A stretch of 64,000 bases of DNA from contig NZ_JAUNKD010000010.1 of assembly GCF_030532915.1 (NCBI RefSeq), positions 22,944-86,943 of the forward strand. Reading direction: 5' to 3'. Below, piece by piece: positions 53,701 through 62,657 of the stretch. A program made the position numbers and the translations under genes. The DNA comes from Capnocytophaga sp. GTDB taxonomy: Bacteria > Bacteroidota > Bacteroidia > Flavobacteriales > Flavobacteriaceae. The notes below the pieces were generated by a model. The model had not been told where the DNA came from. It saw only the letters and a program-made list of their open reading frames with translations, and searched no databases. Position 1 is the stretch's first letter. Every line of letters starts with the position of its first letter.

Positions 53701-56700
53701 TATCACAACAGACTGACTTTCCAAACGAATGTCACAAAGTTTGGTATCTTGCCAAATGGTAATATCATCTACGGCAACATCATTTCCTGCCGTTAATGAA
53801 GGCGCACCCACACTACGGATTTCAAACACAACATCATTGGAGGCTATGAATCCGGCTTCAAATATAGCGGTTTTAGTTTCCCATTGCCCGTTCGCCGGAA
53901 TTTGCCCTAATCCTACACTTTTTATTACTGTATTAGTAACCGGATTTATGATTACCAACTGAATATCAGGATTTCGCCCTCCGGTATAAGTCGGTGCAAG
54001 CAAATTATGTAATTTTAAACTTACTTTTAAATCCGTACCTAAAACAAGGTCGGTAAGCTGTTTTCTGTAAATAATTCCTAAATTACCTTGATTTGAGTTG
54101 GCATTTACGGCTAAATAACGCCCATTTGCCACACCCGAACCATCGGTTGGAACAACCCATTCAGGGCGTGCTTGTACTTGCTTGGTAATCACATACTCTC
54201 CGTTATCAAGCACCTGATTTGGTTTACAAGTCATATAAATAACGGTGTTGTCGCAAGCGTCATCGCCCGTACTAAAATCTTCCGTAAATAAATAATTTGG
54301 CGTTGTGCCTGAGGCTGTTCCGGGTTTGTAATGCACATAAACGGTGTAATTGCCTTCCGGAAGCGTAAACTCATTAGTTGATTTTCGTTCACTAACGGTA
54401 TTACCCACCACTTCGTACTCGTAAGCACCCGGTGGTGTTACTGTTACGGTAAAGGTTCCTTTTCCGCTACATCCGTATTCAACGTTGCTAAGGGTAAAGG
54501 TTGGCGGGGTTAGCGGAGCGATGTTAATATTGATTTCAAGCGGACAACCATTGCTGTCTTTTACATACACTTTATTAACCGCTTCGGTAACATACAACAC
54601 GTTTGACGTGCCGTAATCCACTCCGTTTGAACTATATACATAGCCCGTTCCGGAACCACCGCTTACGTTATTGATATGCACCTTGTAACGTTTTGGCGTA
54701 TTGACATCGCACGAAGCATCTTCTGCCACACCGGCAAAGGCTCGCAAGGTGTTTTCGTTTTTCAAAATTTCAACCGGACTGAGATACTTACATATCTTCA
54801 CACCGCTTTTTTGAATGCTGATTTCCAATTCATATTTTCCGGCTACCAATCCGTCATAGAAACCGGTTGAATTAGGCGTATATGCCTGAACACGATTTCC
54901 GCTTGCATCCAATCGGTGTAGCTCGGTTATGATATTTTGCAGACTTGAATTGAAAGTTACAGAAACCTGACCCGAAGTCTCGGCAAAACCACAAATAATA
55001 TCACGCGTGTTGATGGTGTATCCGTCCACACCTTCCGGATAAATATCCACCGGTGGTGTTTCGGCATACGCTCCGTTGGCATCTTTGGTAACAAAAATGT
55101 ACTTGCCGGGTTGCGTGATAGTTACGGGTTGCTCTATAAAGTTTTGCCCCACCGGAATAGTTGCGATGTTAAATTCCGAAGCCGGAATTGACGCATAATC
55201 CGGATATTTCTGTACCCCGTCAATCTTCCAAATGGCAAACTGATAAGGAGCTAATCCGCCTTGTACTTCAAAATTGATATTCAATACATTACAATCCGTC
55301 CACGCTTTTGGTGTAGCCGTTGCACTCAAATTGGTTTGTTTTTGAATCACGGCGGTAAGCAATGTTGAACAGTTCGTCAAATTAGGCGAGGTAACTTCAA
55401 TGGTGTACGTTCCGGGGTCTGAAATTCCGGTAACGCGGTACTCGTGTGTGCCGGTTGTATTGTTAATTCCGTTTACGATTTGCCCCGAAGCATCACGAAG
55501 CGTATAACGATATGAAATGCCTTCCGTTACCATTCGCACGGTGAAGTTACCCGGCTGATAATCGGTAATATGCCCCACAGGCTGCACAATTTCGCCCGCA
55601 AGCGTGTTCATATATACGTTAAAGTAGAAGTACGCCTCACAGCCGTTGCTTGACACTACTTTTAATCGGTATCTGCCTTGTGTTGAAGCCGTAAATGTGT
55701 TGCCTACACCGGCAGCATCAGTACTCCAAGTTCCTCCGTAATCAGGACATCTTTCATCGGTACTTGTTCCGTGATAACGCTCCCATACCAATTGCGTATT
55801 AACGTAATTTACTTTTATGATTCGTGAAGGTTCGTTACACAAAATGAAGTGGCTTATCCATCTTCCGTCAGCACCACAAGTAGCGCCTCCGTTGGCTTGT
55901 GCTCGAATCGGGTCACCGTTTAACGAATTGTGTTCTTGGAAGTTGATAGTTTCTTTATTGATAATTTCAACACCGCCGCAATGCGTTATTTTTTCAACCA
56001 CGTAAACACCCGGTGCGTTGGCAGTATAACTGTGTGAAGTTGCCGACGGAATCAACACTCCGTCTTTGTACCAACGATACGAATCAAACCCTTGGGCAAC
56101 GGTAAACTCCAACGAAGCACCGGCACAGAAAAGCTCGGAACGGTGATTGTCTTCGGTTGAAATTAGTATCGTATTGGTTGCCGTTTTGGTTTGTTTCGGA
56201 ATCAAACACTGCTGATTTCCTCCTTCGTATTCAAACAAATGATTCGTTGCGAAATGATTCATACACGCTTTGCCGATTTCTTGGTAATCACCCGTTACGG
56301 TCAGCGGAATGTAAATCGTACGCAAATCGCCTTTACCTTGCAACGTTTCTTTCGGAAGTACAAAAGTGTAAGTTCTGCCCACGTTGGTGTAGGTCGGAAC
56401 GAAACTTCCTACCGAAGCATATGTTACCACAGGCGTTCCGATGGTAATATACGGATTATCGGCAAAGGTAATAGTTAAGGTTGAAGTTGTTATATTTTCT
56501 TCACCTACATTTTTATAATCAATTTTATATTGAAACTGCTGATTAAGCGTTAAATCACCTGAAAGTGTAGCTCCCGTTCCGTCAACGTAGGCTGCCGTAA
56601 CGTCCATATCAATTGCGTTTGAATTGACAATCACGTTAAAGGTACAAGTGCTGGTGTTGCCCGCAGCATCAGTGAACACATAAGTTACAGTGTGCGTTCC

Positions 56701-59700
56701 GATATCAAAACTATCACCGCTTTGATGTGTTTGCGTTTGCGTGAAAGTACAATTATCGGTTGCTGTGATGGCCTTCCAAGTAACCACAGCCGAACAAGCC
56801 CCCACTGCTGCATTAACCGTAATGGTTGACGGACAGTCGGCAATAACAGGTGCTGTTGTGTCAGGCGTAAACCGAACCGTTGTATCGGCACTGCCTTCCA
56901 AAGCTGTTCCGGGGCAAACATTTACTGAGGGCTTGATTTTGTATTCCGCACGATATGTTGTTGTTGTCGAAACACTTTGCACCACCGTTTTTCCGGTACC
57001 GACGCTCGGAAGAATTTTATTTCCGTTGGCATCTATTTTAAACCACTCAATATCAAATAATTGGTCAGAACCGCCAAAAACCAACGTCACGTTTCCACCC
57101 AAACAAGGGTCAAAAACACCGGGAACGTTCGTAGCCGTTGGGTTGGCGTAATTACTCGCCTTAACGGTTACATTGTTAAACCATTTTCCGCATCGGTGCT
57201 CCGTTTCAACGATGTAGTCGCCATCGGCTATATTGGTAAAAATATGTGATGTAGCACCCAATGTTCCGTCATAGGTTTGTGTGCCAACCACCGTTCCTGC
57301 ATTGTTTTTCAAACGGAATGTTAGCGGATAGCGGATATTATCAGGGTTTTTCACGCTAACCACCACCAAGCCATTACCGCTGGTGCGCTCACAATAGGTA
57401 GCCGAAACATCCGTTTGTAACGGAGCGGTTTCTTTGATGGTAAATTCGTGATAATTTGATATATATCTGTTAAGACCTCGTAACCAAGGTGTTGCAGGAT
57501 TTCGCAAGAACGTATCCCAAGGTTCTATTACGGTAAATCCGTCAGAGTAACCTCCCGTAATGGGGGTAATCGTGTAATTATCAAGCCCTCCGGTAGCGTT
57601 ATTGGCTATAATCCACACCAAACGCTCCACCATAGCGTACATCAAGTTTGTTACGTGCAAGCGATACTCACCCGGCGGTAAGTTGTAAAACGTTCCGGTT
57701 GGGGTTCTTAAATAAGAAGGCTGATTAGCCGCCTGAACCCAGCCGCTTGCCGTTTTGCGATGCACCGATATGGTCATATATTTATAGGTACCCGGGTAAT
57801 TGGTTTTCAAGTCATACGAAACCGAAGCGTACTGGCAACCTTGGTCTATTTTTACAAAATCACCATCATATTTTGACGGGCTTCGTAAATTTATCCGTTT
57901 GGTAACTTTTCGCCCACAGGCATCTTCCAAGGTAAAATCATATTCACCGGCCGGAATATCCCCCTTAACGGTGTAACTGATTTTAGGCACCTCAATTGCC
58001 GGATCTTTAATATCTTCTACAATCGGGAATTTAACGGTACGTTGGTGAGTGTTCGTCCCGTCCAAAGGCAATGAAGTAGTAAACGTTTTTGATGTACTGC
58101 CATCAGCCGGCATAACCGTCATTTTGGCAGGATACACAAAACGTGTAGCCGAGATATACAAACGATATGAAACGGTATTCTCAAAAACCCCCGCTCCTAT
58201 TTCAAGATTTTCAAACGCTCGATTCAAATAATCCCCTTGAATTTTTCGTATGTAATTAATACGCTCTGGCTCAAAACACGAAGCATTTCCTGGTTTTGTA
58301 GAATTATTTTTATAAACCACTCTGAAAAATGCAGGACCTTGACTGGTAACGGGTGCCATCAGCGTGATAACCGTAGCGGTTTCTTGGCGGTAATCAACCC
58401 CGTGAACGAGTTTTGTCCACGGACCGGCATTTGACGTCCCGCGATATACCTCGTAGTAATAACCGGTTTGTCCGGCTAATCGTTGTGCCTCATTTATCCA
58501 ATCATAACGTAATGTTTGATACCATTCATAACGACCATACTCTGCGGGTTTTGCAGGATCTGCATCATTAGGAAACTGCCGCCACATCCAATATTCACCC
58601 ACGGCAAGTGTCCATTCATTAGGGTCACAAGCTCTGTTTGATGTATTATATAGGTACACGGGTATGTTGTTAGGTGCACGTGGGTCATTCGGATGTGAGA
58701 ACATTGGGTTCATCAACTGCTGAGTAAGCGTAAACTTCTCGTGAATGGTGTTGGCCGGTCCTTGAATGATGACCTCTACCTCATCGCCCACGTTAAAATC
58801 ATAACCGGTGTAAAATGAATTTCCTTCGGTAATTTGTCCGTCGACAAAGGTGTGTGAAATGTCATACTCAACACCTGTGGTTAAATTACGCACAATTGCA
58901 GTTCCCGACTGGCGGAAATACTGCACGTTAGCCGGCGTTAAATGCGACCTGTCAGGTTTATCGATTCGTATCCAAAATTGGTGTTTACAATCACTATTGG
59001 TACGAATGCGCGAAACCTCACCATTTTTTATTATCTGAAAATGGTTACTCGGATCAGGCACCGGAATTTGTACCGGCTCTTTACGGATTTCCCCACAGTC
59101 TGGCACGTTATTTGCCAAATCTTCAATAACGATGATTACGTTTCCGGTGGCGATAGGCTCAGCTGCCGTCCCCTGAAATGTTACCAGCACGTTAGTGGTT
59201 GATTTCGGGATTTGCTGTGAAGGCACGTTTAATGGTGTGCCGTCAGCTTTGGCGAGGCTCACCTTAAAAGGACCTATCCCGCCGGTGGGGCGTATGTTAA
59301 ACCGAACCCGTGCGTCATTGCCCGCCGGAGTGGGCGCGGTAATCTGCGGTGCCGTAATGTCAATATTACGGTAAGTAGACGTTACCTGAAACGCTTTGGG
59401 TGCAGAACGCCTTGATGTGGCTTGGTCTATCACCGTTACGGTGTAAGTACCTGCCTTTAAGTTGGTGAATGTGTAACTGCCGTTACTGTCCAACAAAGGC
59501 GCACTGGGCAATCCTACTTGATTGGGCTCAATAAGTTCCACGGCAAAATTTCCCGTACAACCGTCGGGCACTTTAACCGTGAGCGATGCATTTGAAAGAC
59601 ACGAACCCGCCGTGGGCGTTCCGGTGAAATTCTCATAGCATTGCTGCCCCTTAACCATCAATGTGGTAAGTAAGAACACAAAAGTGAATAAAAATCTTCC

Positions 59701-59703
59701 CAT
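47749..59703 (-). CDS. Giant SprB-like surface adhesin with T9SS type-B sorting domain
   Basis: A 3,984-aa protein. It starts with a Sec signal peptide (MGRFLFTFVFLLTTLMVKGQ). Visible regions: an Ig/TIG-like N-terminal part, an HYR domain at about 940-1028 (DTTAPVIADCPSTITV), a DUF11-like segment at about 1035-1160, a jelly-roll or MAM-like domain at about 1815-1995 (DVAVDDITIWQD), and many SprB-type repeats over about 1980-3800 (motifs such as CHGGSDGEITLTF and CTGANDGVITIS). The last 90 residues are the gliding motility-associated type-B signal, with FFTPDGDGNNDTW and TFKGNFTLYR. T9SS exports such proteins to the cell surface, where SprB moves along the cell during gliding. No porP/sprF gene is adjacent. 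Confidence 0.93.
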   Translation of the reverse strand: MGRFLFTFVFLLTTLMVKGQQCYENFTGTPTAGSCLSNASLTVKVPDGCTGNFAVELIEPNQVGLPSAPLLDSNGSYTFTNLKAGTYTVTVIDQATSRRSAPKAFQVTSTYRNIDITAPQITAPTPAGNDARVRFNIRPTGGIGPFKVSLAKADGTPLNVPSQQIPKSTTNVLVTFQGTAAEPIATGNVIIVIEDLANNVPDCGEIRKEPVQIPVPDPSNHFQIIKNGEVSRIRTNSDCKHQFWIRIDKPDRSHLTPANVQYFRQSGTAIVRNLTTGVEYDISHTFVDGQITEGNSFYTGYDFNVGDEVEVIIQGPANTIHEKFTLTQQLMNPMFSHPNDPRAPNNIPVYLYNTSNRACDPNEWTLAVGEYWMWRQFPNDADPAKPAEYGRYEWYQTLRYDWINEAQRLAGQTGYYYEVYRGTSNAGPWTKLVHGVDYRQETATVITLMAPVTSQGPAFFRVVYKNNSTKPGNASCFEPERINYIRKIQGDYLNRAFENLEIGAGVFENTVSYRLYISATRFVYPAKMTVMPADGSTSKTFTTSLPLDGTNTHQRTVKFPIVEDIKDPAIEVPKISYTVKGDIPAGEYDFTLEDACGRKVTKRINLRSPSKYDGDFVKIDQGCQYASVSYDLKTNYPGTYKYMTISVHRKTASGWVQAANQPSYLRTPTGTFYNLPPGEYRLHVTNLMYAMVERLVWIIANNATGGLDNYTITPITGGYSDGFTVIEPWDTFLRNPATPWLRGLNRYISNYHEFTIKETAPLQTDVSATYCERTSGNGLVVVSVKNPDNIRYPLTFRLKNNAGTVVGTQTYDGTLGATSHIFTNIADGDYIVETEHRCGKWFNNVTVKASNYANPTATNVPGVFDPCLGGNVTLVFGGSDQLFDIEWFKIDANGNKILPSVGTGKTVVQSVSTTTTYRAEYKIKPSVNVCPGTALEGSADTTVRFTPDTTAPVIADCPSTITVNAAVGACSAVVTWKAITATDNCTFTQTQTHQSGDSFDIGTHTVTYVFTDAAGNTSTCTFNVIVNSNAIDMDVTAAYVDGTGATLSGDLTLNQQFQYKIDYKNVGEENITTSTLTITFADNPYITIGTPVVTYASVGSFVPTYTNVGRTYTFVLPKETLQGKGDLRTIYIPLTVTGDYQEIGKACMNHFATNHLFEYEGGNQQCLIPKQTKTATNTILISTEDNHRSELFCAGASLEFTVAQGFDSYRWYKDGVLIPSATSHSYTANAPGVYVVEKITHCGGVEIINKETINFQEHNSLNGDPIRAQANGGATCGADGRWISHFILCNEPSRIIKVNYVNTQLVWERYHGTSTDERCPDYGGTWSTDAAGVGNTFTASTQGRYRLKVVSSNGCEAYFYFNVYMNTLAGEIVQPVGHITDYQPGNFTVRMVTEGISYRYTLRDASGQIVNGINNTTGTHEYRVTGISDPGTYTIEVTSPNLTNCSTLLTAVIQKQTNLSATATPKAWTDCNVLNINFEVQGGLAPYQFAIWKIDGVQKYPDYASIPASEFNIATIPVGQNFIEQPVTITQPGKYIFVTKDANGAYAETPPVDIYPEGVDGYTINTRDIICGFAETSGQVSVTFNSSLQNIITELHRLDASGNRVQAYTPNSTGFYDGLVAGKYELEISIQKSGVKICKYLSPVEILKNENTLRAFAGVAEDASCDVNTPKRYKVHINNVSGGSGTGYVYSSNGVDYGTSNVLYVTEAVNKVYVKDSNGCPLEININIAPLTPPTFTLSNVEYGCSGKGTFTVTVTPPGAYEYEVVGNTVSERKSTNEFTLPEGNYTVYVHYKPGTASGTTPNYLFTEDFSTGDDACDNTVIYMTCKPNQVLDNGEYVITKQVQARPEWVVPTDGSGVANGRYLAVNANSNQGNLGIIYRKQLTDLVLGTDLKVSLKLHNLLAPTYTGGRNPDIQLVIINPVTNTVIKSVGLGQIPANGQWETKTAIFEAGFIASNDVVFEIRSVGAPSLTAGNDVAVDDITIWQDTKLCDIRLESQSVVIAENQAFKVSGTPEDAKCDNFGKLHLKIENRRGSALEYSTDNVTWMALPTTAVNANEDSAVVDNLPAVANATVYVRKQADPSCVGEVMYSISAPATMSITTALLRGVSCDVPSAQVRVTATGGTPPYQSFKIGATTVAATNNEAIFTAIPAGTHQVEVTDTNGCIATTTLEVADKLPLTLSVDNLENCFTGGETGRIQVSVTSGNGDYRFSRNGTDFYASPVVNGAYYIFEGLSAGNYTFTVKDALNCSATVTAIIYEPLRLNVQLADNLTCLAGSKAKFNLTTTGGDPSKVREFLWSNDNITFNTANVAGITLTTTGNTATFETEVEGTYYFRVRYDYGGVDYCAATSLRQEVKIRKPSFKSAPTATGITCGGTATGRIEVSVANIQGGEAPYTLELSDGTNTTTHPLGNITGLTAGTYTLIVKDDSGCASDPQSITINEVPALTVAITRTPVKCNARSGMDPGTATIQLQSGGTAPFSIEVRYKDVPHGTPVHQEANIVAGRSVQVNGLSPHDYTYQITDAAGCVTQGMFTIEGTSDQLRANVTGITANCVTGSINLEAYNAGGETIAEGTHWFALYTLGLTPPAGTPPTTGNTWVVGSTTWYRGATAVVTDAAGNPVNGVRVTIPDLVPGARYQFIVYDYTTKCYIIKEAGEVPPGTSQLNITANAVQTTCSNANDGKVTFTLSGLAATTTSISYRLYTTSDNQPTAYVGNNIPVATPMVINVTGLPANRYYAVFTEDQSGCRKASEPFVITKTLAELTITGVVTSNDNCHGGNGQISVEVKDGLAPYKFYYHDLASGAVPSGATLDALLNASTDGATKKVNGGNWVVFVRDAANCIKSESNIFVGTDNAPVLRSVVVENPCAEDTDFVVRVQLAQVGTGQHSYQVQGVSTWSDINIAQGVTSFVLPIRLPARNTPYTVVLKDGNGCTVTGTVTINSPINYQVASQPINCGVNMAIIDVMNITGGSGGYQYRVDKIDVLDDGSGNLTEVVTPIIPLTPAPSATYPVTVNQGAGTYRVRIFDVATQCFKSKDVVVAAPVQPTIEVVSVTNPICFGANGSLRVQAKPNTEAVFTFRITAANGATVTTPIAPTTSGNDYAVFENLPSSSTGVEYTIEAVSARNCSATVTATITSPSALTIAPDALVVSGYKCRANTNTPVLPIVSFDLDKVSGGTQSYTRVEFYEAGVATVLSSQVIVNGKTIYTYELPQHLTVPKSFNVKVYDANGCEATSADIQVLPALILSELTKVTDKAIDCNTNTEAMTVTLVTTTPYNNESIIYTVMKRNQNGSETVFASQTLNALTASFNLPVGNYTIVAINRDTDCEVKTTYDVHSPETFLLTATDAKQVKCHGGSDGEITLTFTDTRLSDGDQAAAGFSYVISPIAPSTGVTLNATVTGKVATVMGLSAGYYQAEATSIATGCKAVTSFEIVQNEAPITATASETFGVTCTNDRGEVMVTVNGGKSPYQVTLTSADGSVNQTKNGGDVTGNRGQFLFIGLKSDPVTKTLAYNVSVTDASGCVMTAVTTISLTHPDPITGVATVTQDISCTGANDGVITISNVAGGSGAGSYNYALIGTATSVTQSSTVFTNLPADTYKVFVTDAWNCDQEIATLTITEPTPITVNRTDADLTVCYGEKTAWINIQIQGGTAPYKAEVRRTDAPVNVYMETNILASDPHLRVPASLGVGTYEINVTDARGCSLSPTYTFEVKEVPDLMAQVTQEGTCEANTYKTWIEVRFRTDMDFSKLSYELGTGAKRTFSRHTNNIGYIDENVFSTMSGTQTLVIYYNDVDVVTTRPIQCTYTLVDAVDIQHTLPLDEIQVIPTTAINTIEVRGKDGVAPYTYIFNGQDQGENGVYKLRYTDPEEVINGKRYKVINVTVYDSAGCSKTKVIKEEYFDIEIPNFFTPDGDGNNDTWTPRNIEDFQYIRTHIYDRYGRRLATLEKDQAWDGRYNNRMVPTGDYWYIIELNSNTDSRTFKGNFTLYR

Positions 59704-59744
59704 ATTGTATTGAATTATAGAAGTTAGTATAACGTTTTAATGCA

Positions 59745-59774
59745 CAAAGTTATTTAATAATTTTAGATACACAA
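59745..59774 (-). promoter_or_regulatory. Promoter of the giant adhesin gene
   Basis: On the minus strand: TTG (59774-59772), a 19-nt spacer and TAACTTTG (59752-59745), a full match to the Bacteroidota promoter, 42 bp before the ATG. Confidence 0.7.
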
Positions 59775-60000
59775 AATCAATAACTTTTACTTTTTTTAAA
59801 CAACAAAATGAAAAATCTACTTTTAAAGAATCACCTTAAAATTACAACTTATTAAAAATCAATAAATTAACTCAAAGAATCCTAATAATCAATCTTTTTT
59901 ATGTTTTATTTGACGCATTTTTTTAAACAAAGTTTTAAATTTTATTTAACACAGTAGCCCCTTTTTTTAACACGTTGTATCATCAATAAATCAGTCTTTT

Positions 60001-60031
60001 TTGCTTTTCCTATTTTCTTTTTGTACCTTTG
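60001..60031 (+). promoter_or_regulatory. Promoter of the pncB unit
   Basis: TTG (60001-60003), a 20-nt spacer and TACCTTTG (60024-60031), 28 bp before the pncB ATG. The 59775-60000 stretch is AT-rich with nothing else recognised. Confidence 0.75.
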
Positions 60032-60058
60032 CTTATTCTTTTTAAAACGTAGCATAAG

Positions 60059-61243
60059 ATGTCAAACGAAAATTATCAGATTTTTAATTCGATTTTAGAT
60101 AACGACTTTTACAAATTCACAATGCAATGTGCTGTGGTTAAGTTATTTCCAAAAACAAAAGGGCGTTACAAATTCATAAATCGCGGAAAACACGAATTCC
60201 CCGAAGGTTTTGCCCAAGCAATGCAGCAGGCGGTAAACAATATGGCGCTTTTGAAACTGACCAAAGACGAGAAAAATTTCTTACGTACCAATTGCCCTTA
60301 CCTAAACCCCGCTTACATCGACTTTTTGGAAGGCTATCGTTACGACCCTTCAGAAGTGAAAATCAAACAAATAGGAAACGATTTGGAAGTTGAAGTGGAA
60401 GGACTTTGGTATCGTACTATTTTATGGGAAGTACCTCTGCTTGCGATGATTAGCGAACTTTTTTACAAACTCACCAAAGCCCAACAATGGAGCGATGCGC
60501 AAATTGTTGAAAATACCATTGAAAAAGTGCGCCTGTATGAAGATTTAGAAGTGGTTTTTGCCGAATTCGGTACGCGTCGTCGCCATTCGTACCACGTTCA
60601 CGACCTTGTAATGCGAACACTCACAAAATCAGATAAGTACAACTTTTCAGGGTCAAGCAATGTGCATCTGGCGATGAAATATCAAGTGAAACCAATCGGA
60701 ACGCACGCACACGAGTGGTTTATGTTCCACGCCGCCGAGTACGGCTACAAAATGTCAAACGCTATGTCGCTTGAACATTGGGTGGACGTGTACCGAGGCG
60801 ATTTAGGTGTCGCACTATCAGACACTTACACCACCGACGTATTTTTCCGACAATTCGATAAAAAATTCAGCAAACTTTTTGACGGTGTACGACACGACAG
60901 CGGTGACCCCATCGTTTTTGCCGAAAAAACCATTGACCATTACAAAAAACTGGGAATCAACCCATTATCAAAATACATTATTTTTTCCGACGGACTGAAT
61001 CCTGAAAAAGTAAAATCCATCGCCAATGCCTGCAAAGGCAAAATCGGGCTGTCATTCGGTATCGGTACAAATCTTACAAACGATGTGGGACTCAGACCGA
61101 TGAACATCGTAATGAAACTCACCGAAGTGTTAACCAGTGATAATGAATGGGTTCCGACCGTAAAACTCTCCGACGAACCCAACAAACATACGGGTGAAAG
61201 ACGAAGCATTGAACTTGCCAAAGAAATCTTAAGAATTCAGTAA
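60059..61243 (+). CDS. pncB: Nicotinate phosphoribosyltransferase
   Basis: A 394-aa type II phosphoribosyltransferase that makes nicotinate mononucleotide from nicotinate and PRPP (NAD salvage). The opening NSILDNDFYKFTMQ block, the FAEFGTRRRHSYHVH block with catalytic His, GTHAHEWFM, and VRHDSGDP are characteristic. Length normal. It is followed after 6 bp by a small membrane protein gene. Confidence 0.96.
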   Translation: MSNENYQIFNSILDNDFYKFTMQCAVVKLFPKTKGRYKFINRGKHEFPEGFAQAMQQAVNNMALLKLTKDEKNFLRTNCPYLNPAYIDFLEGYRYDPSEVKIKQIGNDLEVEVEGLWYRTILWEVPLLAMISELFYKLTKAQQWSDAQIVENTIEKVRLYEDLEVVFAEFGTRRRHSYHVHDLVMRTLTKSDKYNFSGSSNVHLAMKYQVKPIGTHAHEWFMFHAAEYGYKMSNAMSLEHWVDVYRGDLGVALSDTYTTDVFFRQFDKKFSKLFDGVRHDSGDPIVFAEKTIDHYKKLGINPLSKYIIFSDGLNPEKVKSIANACKGKIGLSFGIGTNLTNDVGLRPMNIVMKLTEVLTSDNEWVPTVKLSDEPNKHTGERRSIELAKEILRIQ

Positions 61244-61249
61244 TTTTTT

Positions 61250-61480
61250 ATGAAACCGGCTTACATTTATATTATTTTGGGTGTTTTAGTGGCTTCATCT
61301 CGATTTTTCTTTGAAAAATACGACCAATTGCTGCTCATCAGCGGAATGATGTTGCTCATCCTCGGAATTTATTCCATCTCAAAATCACTTCCTTCCAAAA
61401 AAGAAAGTGATTTTCAAGAGCCTCTCGTTCCGAAACCGCCGCAAAACAGCGAAGACGACAACGAAAAAGCAACATCATAA
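61250..61480 (+). CDS. Small membrane protein
   Basis: A 76-aa protein with two predicted transmembrane helices (about 3-18 and 26-43) and a polar acidic C-terminal tail. Not recognised. It is 6 bp after pncB and 12 bp before the Smr gene, so probably in one transcript. Confidence 0.65.
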   Translation: MKPAYIYIILGVLVASSRFFFEKYDQLLLISGMMLLILGIYSISKSLPSKKESDFQEPLVPKPPQNSEDDNEKATS

Positions 61481-61492
61481 ATCCACAAAAAA

Positions 61493-62023
61493 ATGAAAAT
61501 TGGTGATTTTATAGAAGTTCTGGACGATACCCTTCGCGGAAAAGTTACAAAAATAAACGGAAATTCCGTTACGATGCGTACCCCGGAAGGTTTTGAGCTT
61601 ACTTTTAATAAATCGGAGGTGATAAAATCTGAAAGTCAAGAGGTTATTTTTCCGACAGACAATGAATCTTTGCAGAAAAACATTGAAAAACCTAAAAAAT
61701 TTCTTTCAAAAAAGGAAAAGAAAATCCCCCCGATGGAAGTAGATTTACACATACATCACTTGGTGGCTTCCTCTAAAAATATGACCAATCACGAAATGCT
61801 TACGTTGCAAATCGAAACCGCCCGCAGGCAATTGGAATTTGCCATTGAAAAACGTATCCAACGCGTGGTGTTCATTCACGGTGTGGGCGAGGGCGTGTTA
61901 CGCACCGAATTGGAATATCTTTTGGGCAGATACAATGTAAAATTCTACGACGCCGAGTACGTCAAATACGGCACCGGCGCTACCGAAGTTTATATTTTTC
62001 AGAATACTAAAAATGACGTTTAA
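61493..62023 (+). CDS. Smr-domain protein with an N-terminal KOW-like region
   Basis: A 176-aa protein. The N-terminal 45 residues (GDFIEVLDDTLRGKVTKINGNSVTMRT) resemble a KOW/SH3-like or DUF2027-like fold. A charged linker leads to a C-terminal Smr domain, with VDLHIHHLV (D-L-H) and VVFIHGVGEGVL (H-G-x-G), the motifs of MutS2-type Smr endonucleases that act on DNA junctions or collided ribosomes. The MutS ATPase part is absent. Confidence 0.88.
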   Translation: MKIGDFIEVLDDTLRGKVTKINGNSVTMRTPEGFELTFNKSEVIKSESQEVIFPTDNESLQKNIEKPKKFLSKKEKKIPPMEVDLHIHHLVASSKNMTNHEMLTLQIETARRQLEFAIEKRIQRVVFIHGVGEGVLRTELEYLLGRYNVKFYDAEYVKYGTGATEVYIFQNTKNDV

Positions 62024-62025
62024 CC

Positions 62026-62056
62026 AAAAAGAGAGCTACAGTGTAGCTCTCTTTTT
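62026..62056. terminator. Bidirectional terminator
   Basis: AAAAAGAGAGCTAC paired with GTAGCTCTCTTTTT around a 3-nt loop, between convergent genes. Confidence 0.9.
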
Positions 62057-62078
62057 CATCAATTTTAAATAATAAAAA

Positions 62079-62456
62079 TTATTGTTGAACGACCTCTCCT
62101 TTGATTCGCAATCCTTTAACGGGATTTTGTTTTGCATTTGAAGTTACCGTTACCGTTTTACTGATAGGTCCTACACGGTTAGTATCATACTTCACTTCAA
62201 TTTTTCCTTTGGCACCCGGAGCGATAGGCTCTTTTGTCCAAGAAGGCACTGTGCAACCACAACTTGAAGATACATTGGTGATTACAAGTGGTGCTTTTCC
62301 GGTGTTTGTAAACTCAAAAACACGAACGCCATCACTTCCGGCTTTAATTTTTCCGTAATCAATTTCCTCTGTTTTGAAAGAAATTTCGGCAGTTTCTTGC
62401 GCATACGAAATCAATCCGAATGTAGCCACAAATAAAAATGTTAAAAACTTTTTCAT
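62079..62456 (-). CDS. DUF1573 family secreted protein
   Basis: A 125-aa protein with a Sec signal peptide (MKKFLTFLFVATFGLISYAQ) followed by a DUF1573 beta-sandwich: DYGKIKAGSDGVRVFEFTNTGKAPLVI, then SSCGCTVPSW, then GKIEVKYDTNRVGPISKTVTV. The SCGCT motif is diagnostic. Periplasmic or surface role unknown. The -7 box is distant (62621-62628), giving a leader of about 160 nt. Confidence 0.92.
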   Translation of the reverse strand: MKKFLTFLFVATFGLISYAQETAEISFKTEEIDYGKIKAGSDGVRVFEFTNTGKAPLVITNVSSSCGCTVPSWTKEPIAPGAKGKIEVKYDTNRVGPISKTVTVTSNAKQNPVKGLRIKGEVVQQ

Positions 62457-62620
62457 GGTATAAAAATTAAAAAATTAGTTTTGTATTAGAATAGCAACAA
62501 TAATTATGCCAATCCGTAAAACATATCGTTAAGGTTTTGATAAATCATCGTTAATACTTTCATAATTGCTTTCCAAACGATGTTATCAAAACAAACGCAC
62601 TGGCACTAAAAATGTCGGGG

Positions 62621-62628
62621 CAAAAGTA
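62621..62628 (-). promoter_or_regulatory. -7 box of the DUF1573 gene
   Basis: CAAAAGTA on the plus strand is TACTTTTG on the minus strand, 165 bp upstream of the ATG. Confidence 0.55.
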
Positions 62629-62657
62629 ATTTATTTTTTTGAATAAACAATATAGTT

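Noticed and set aside
48673..59202. Many plus-strand ORFs inside the giant gene
   Set aside because: They are antisense shadows of one continuous 3,984-codon frame with clear domain structure and terminator.
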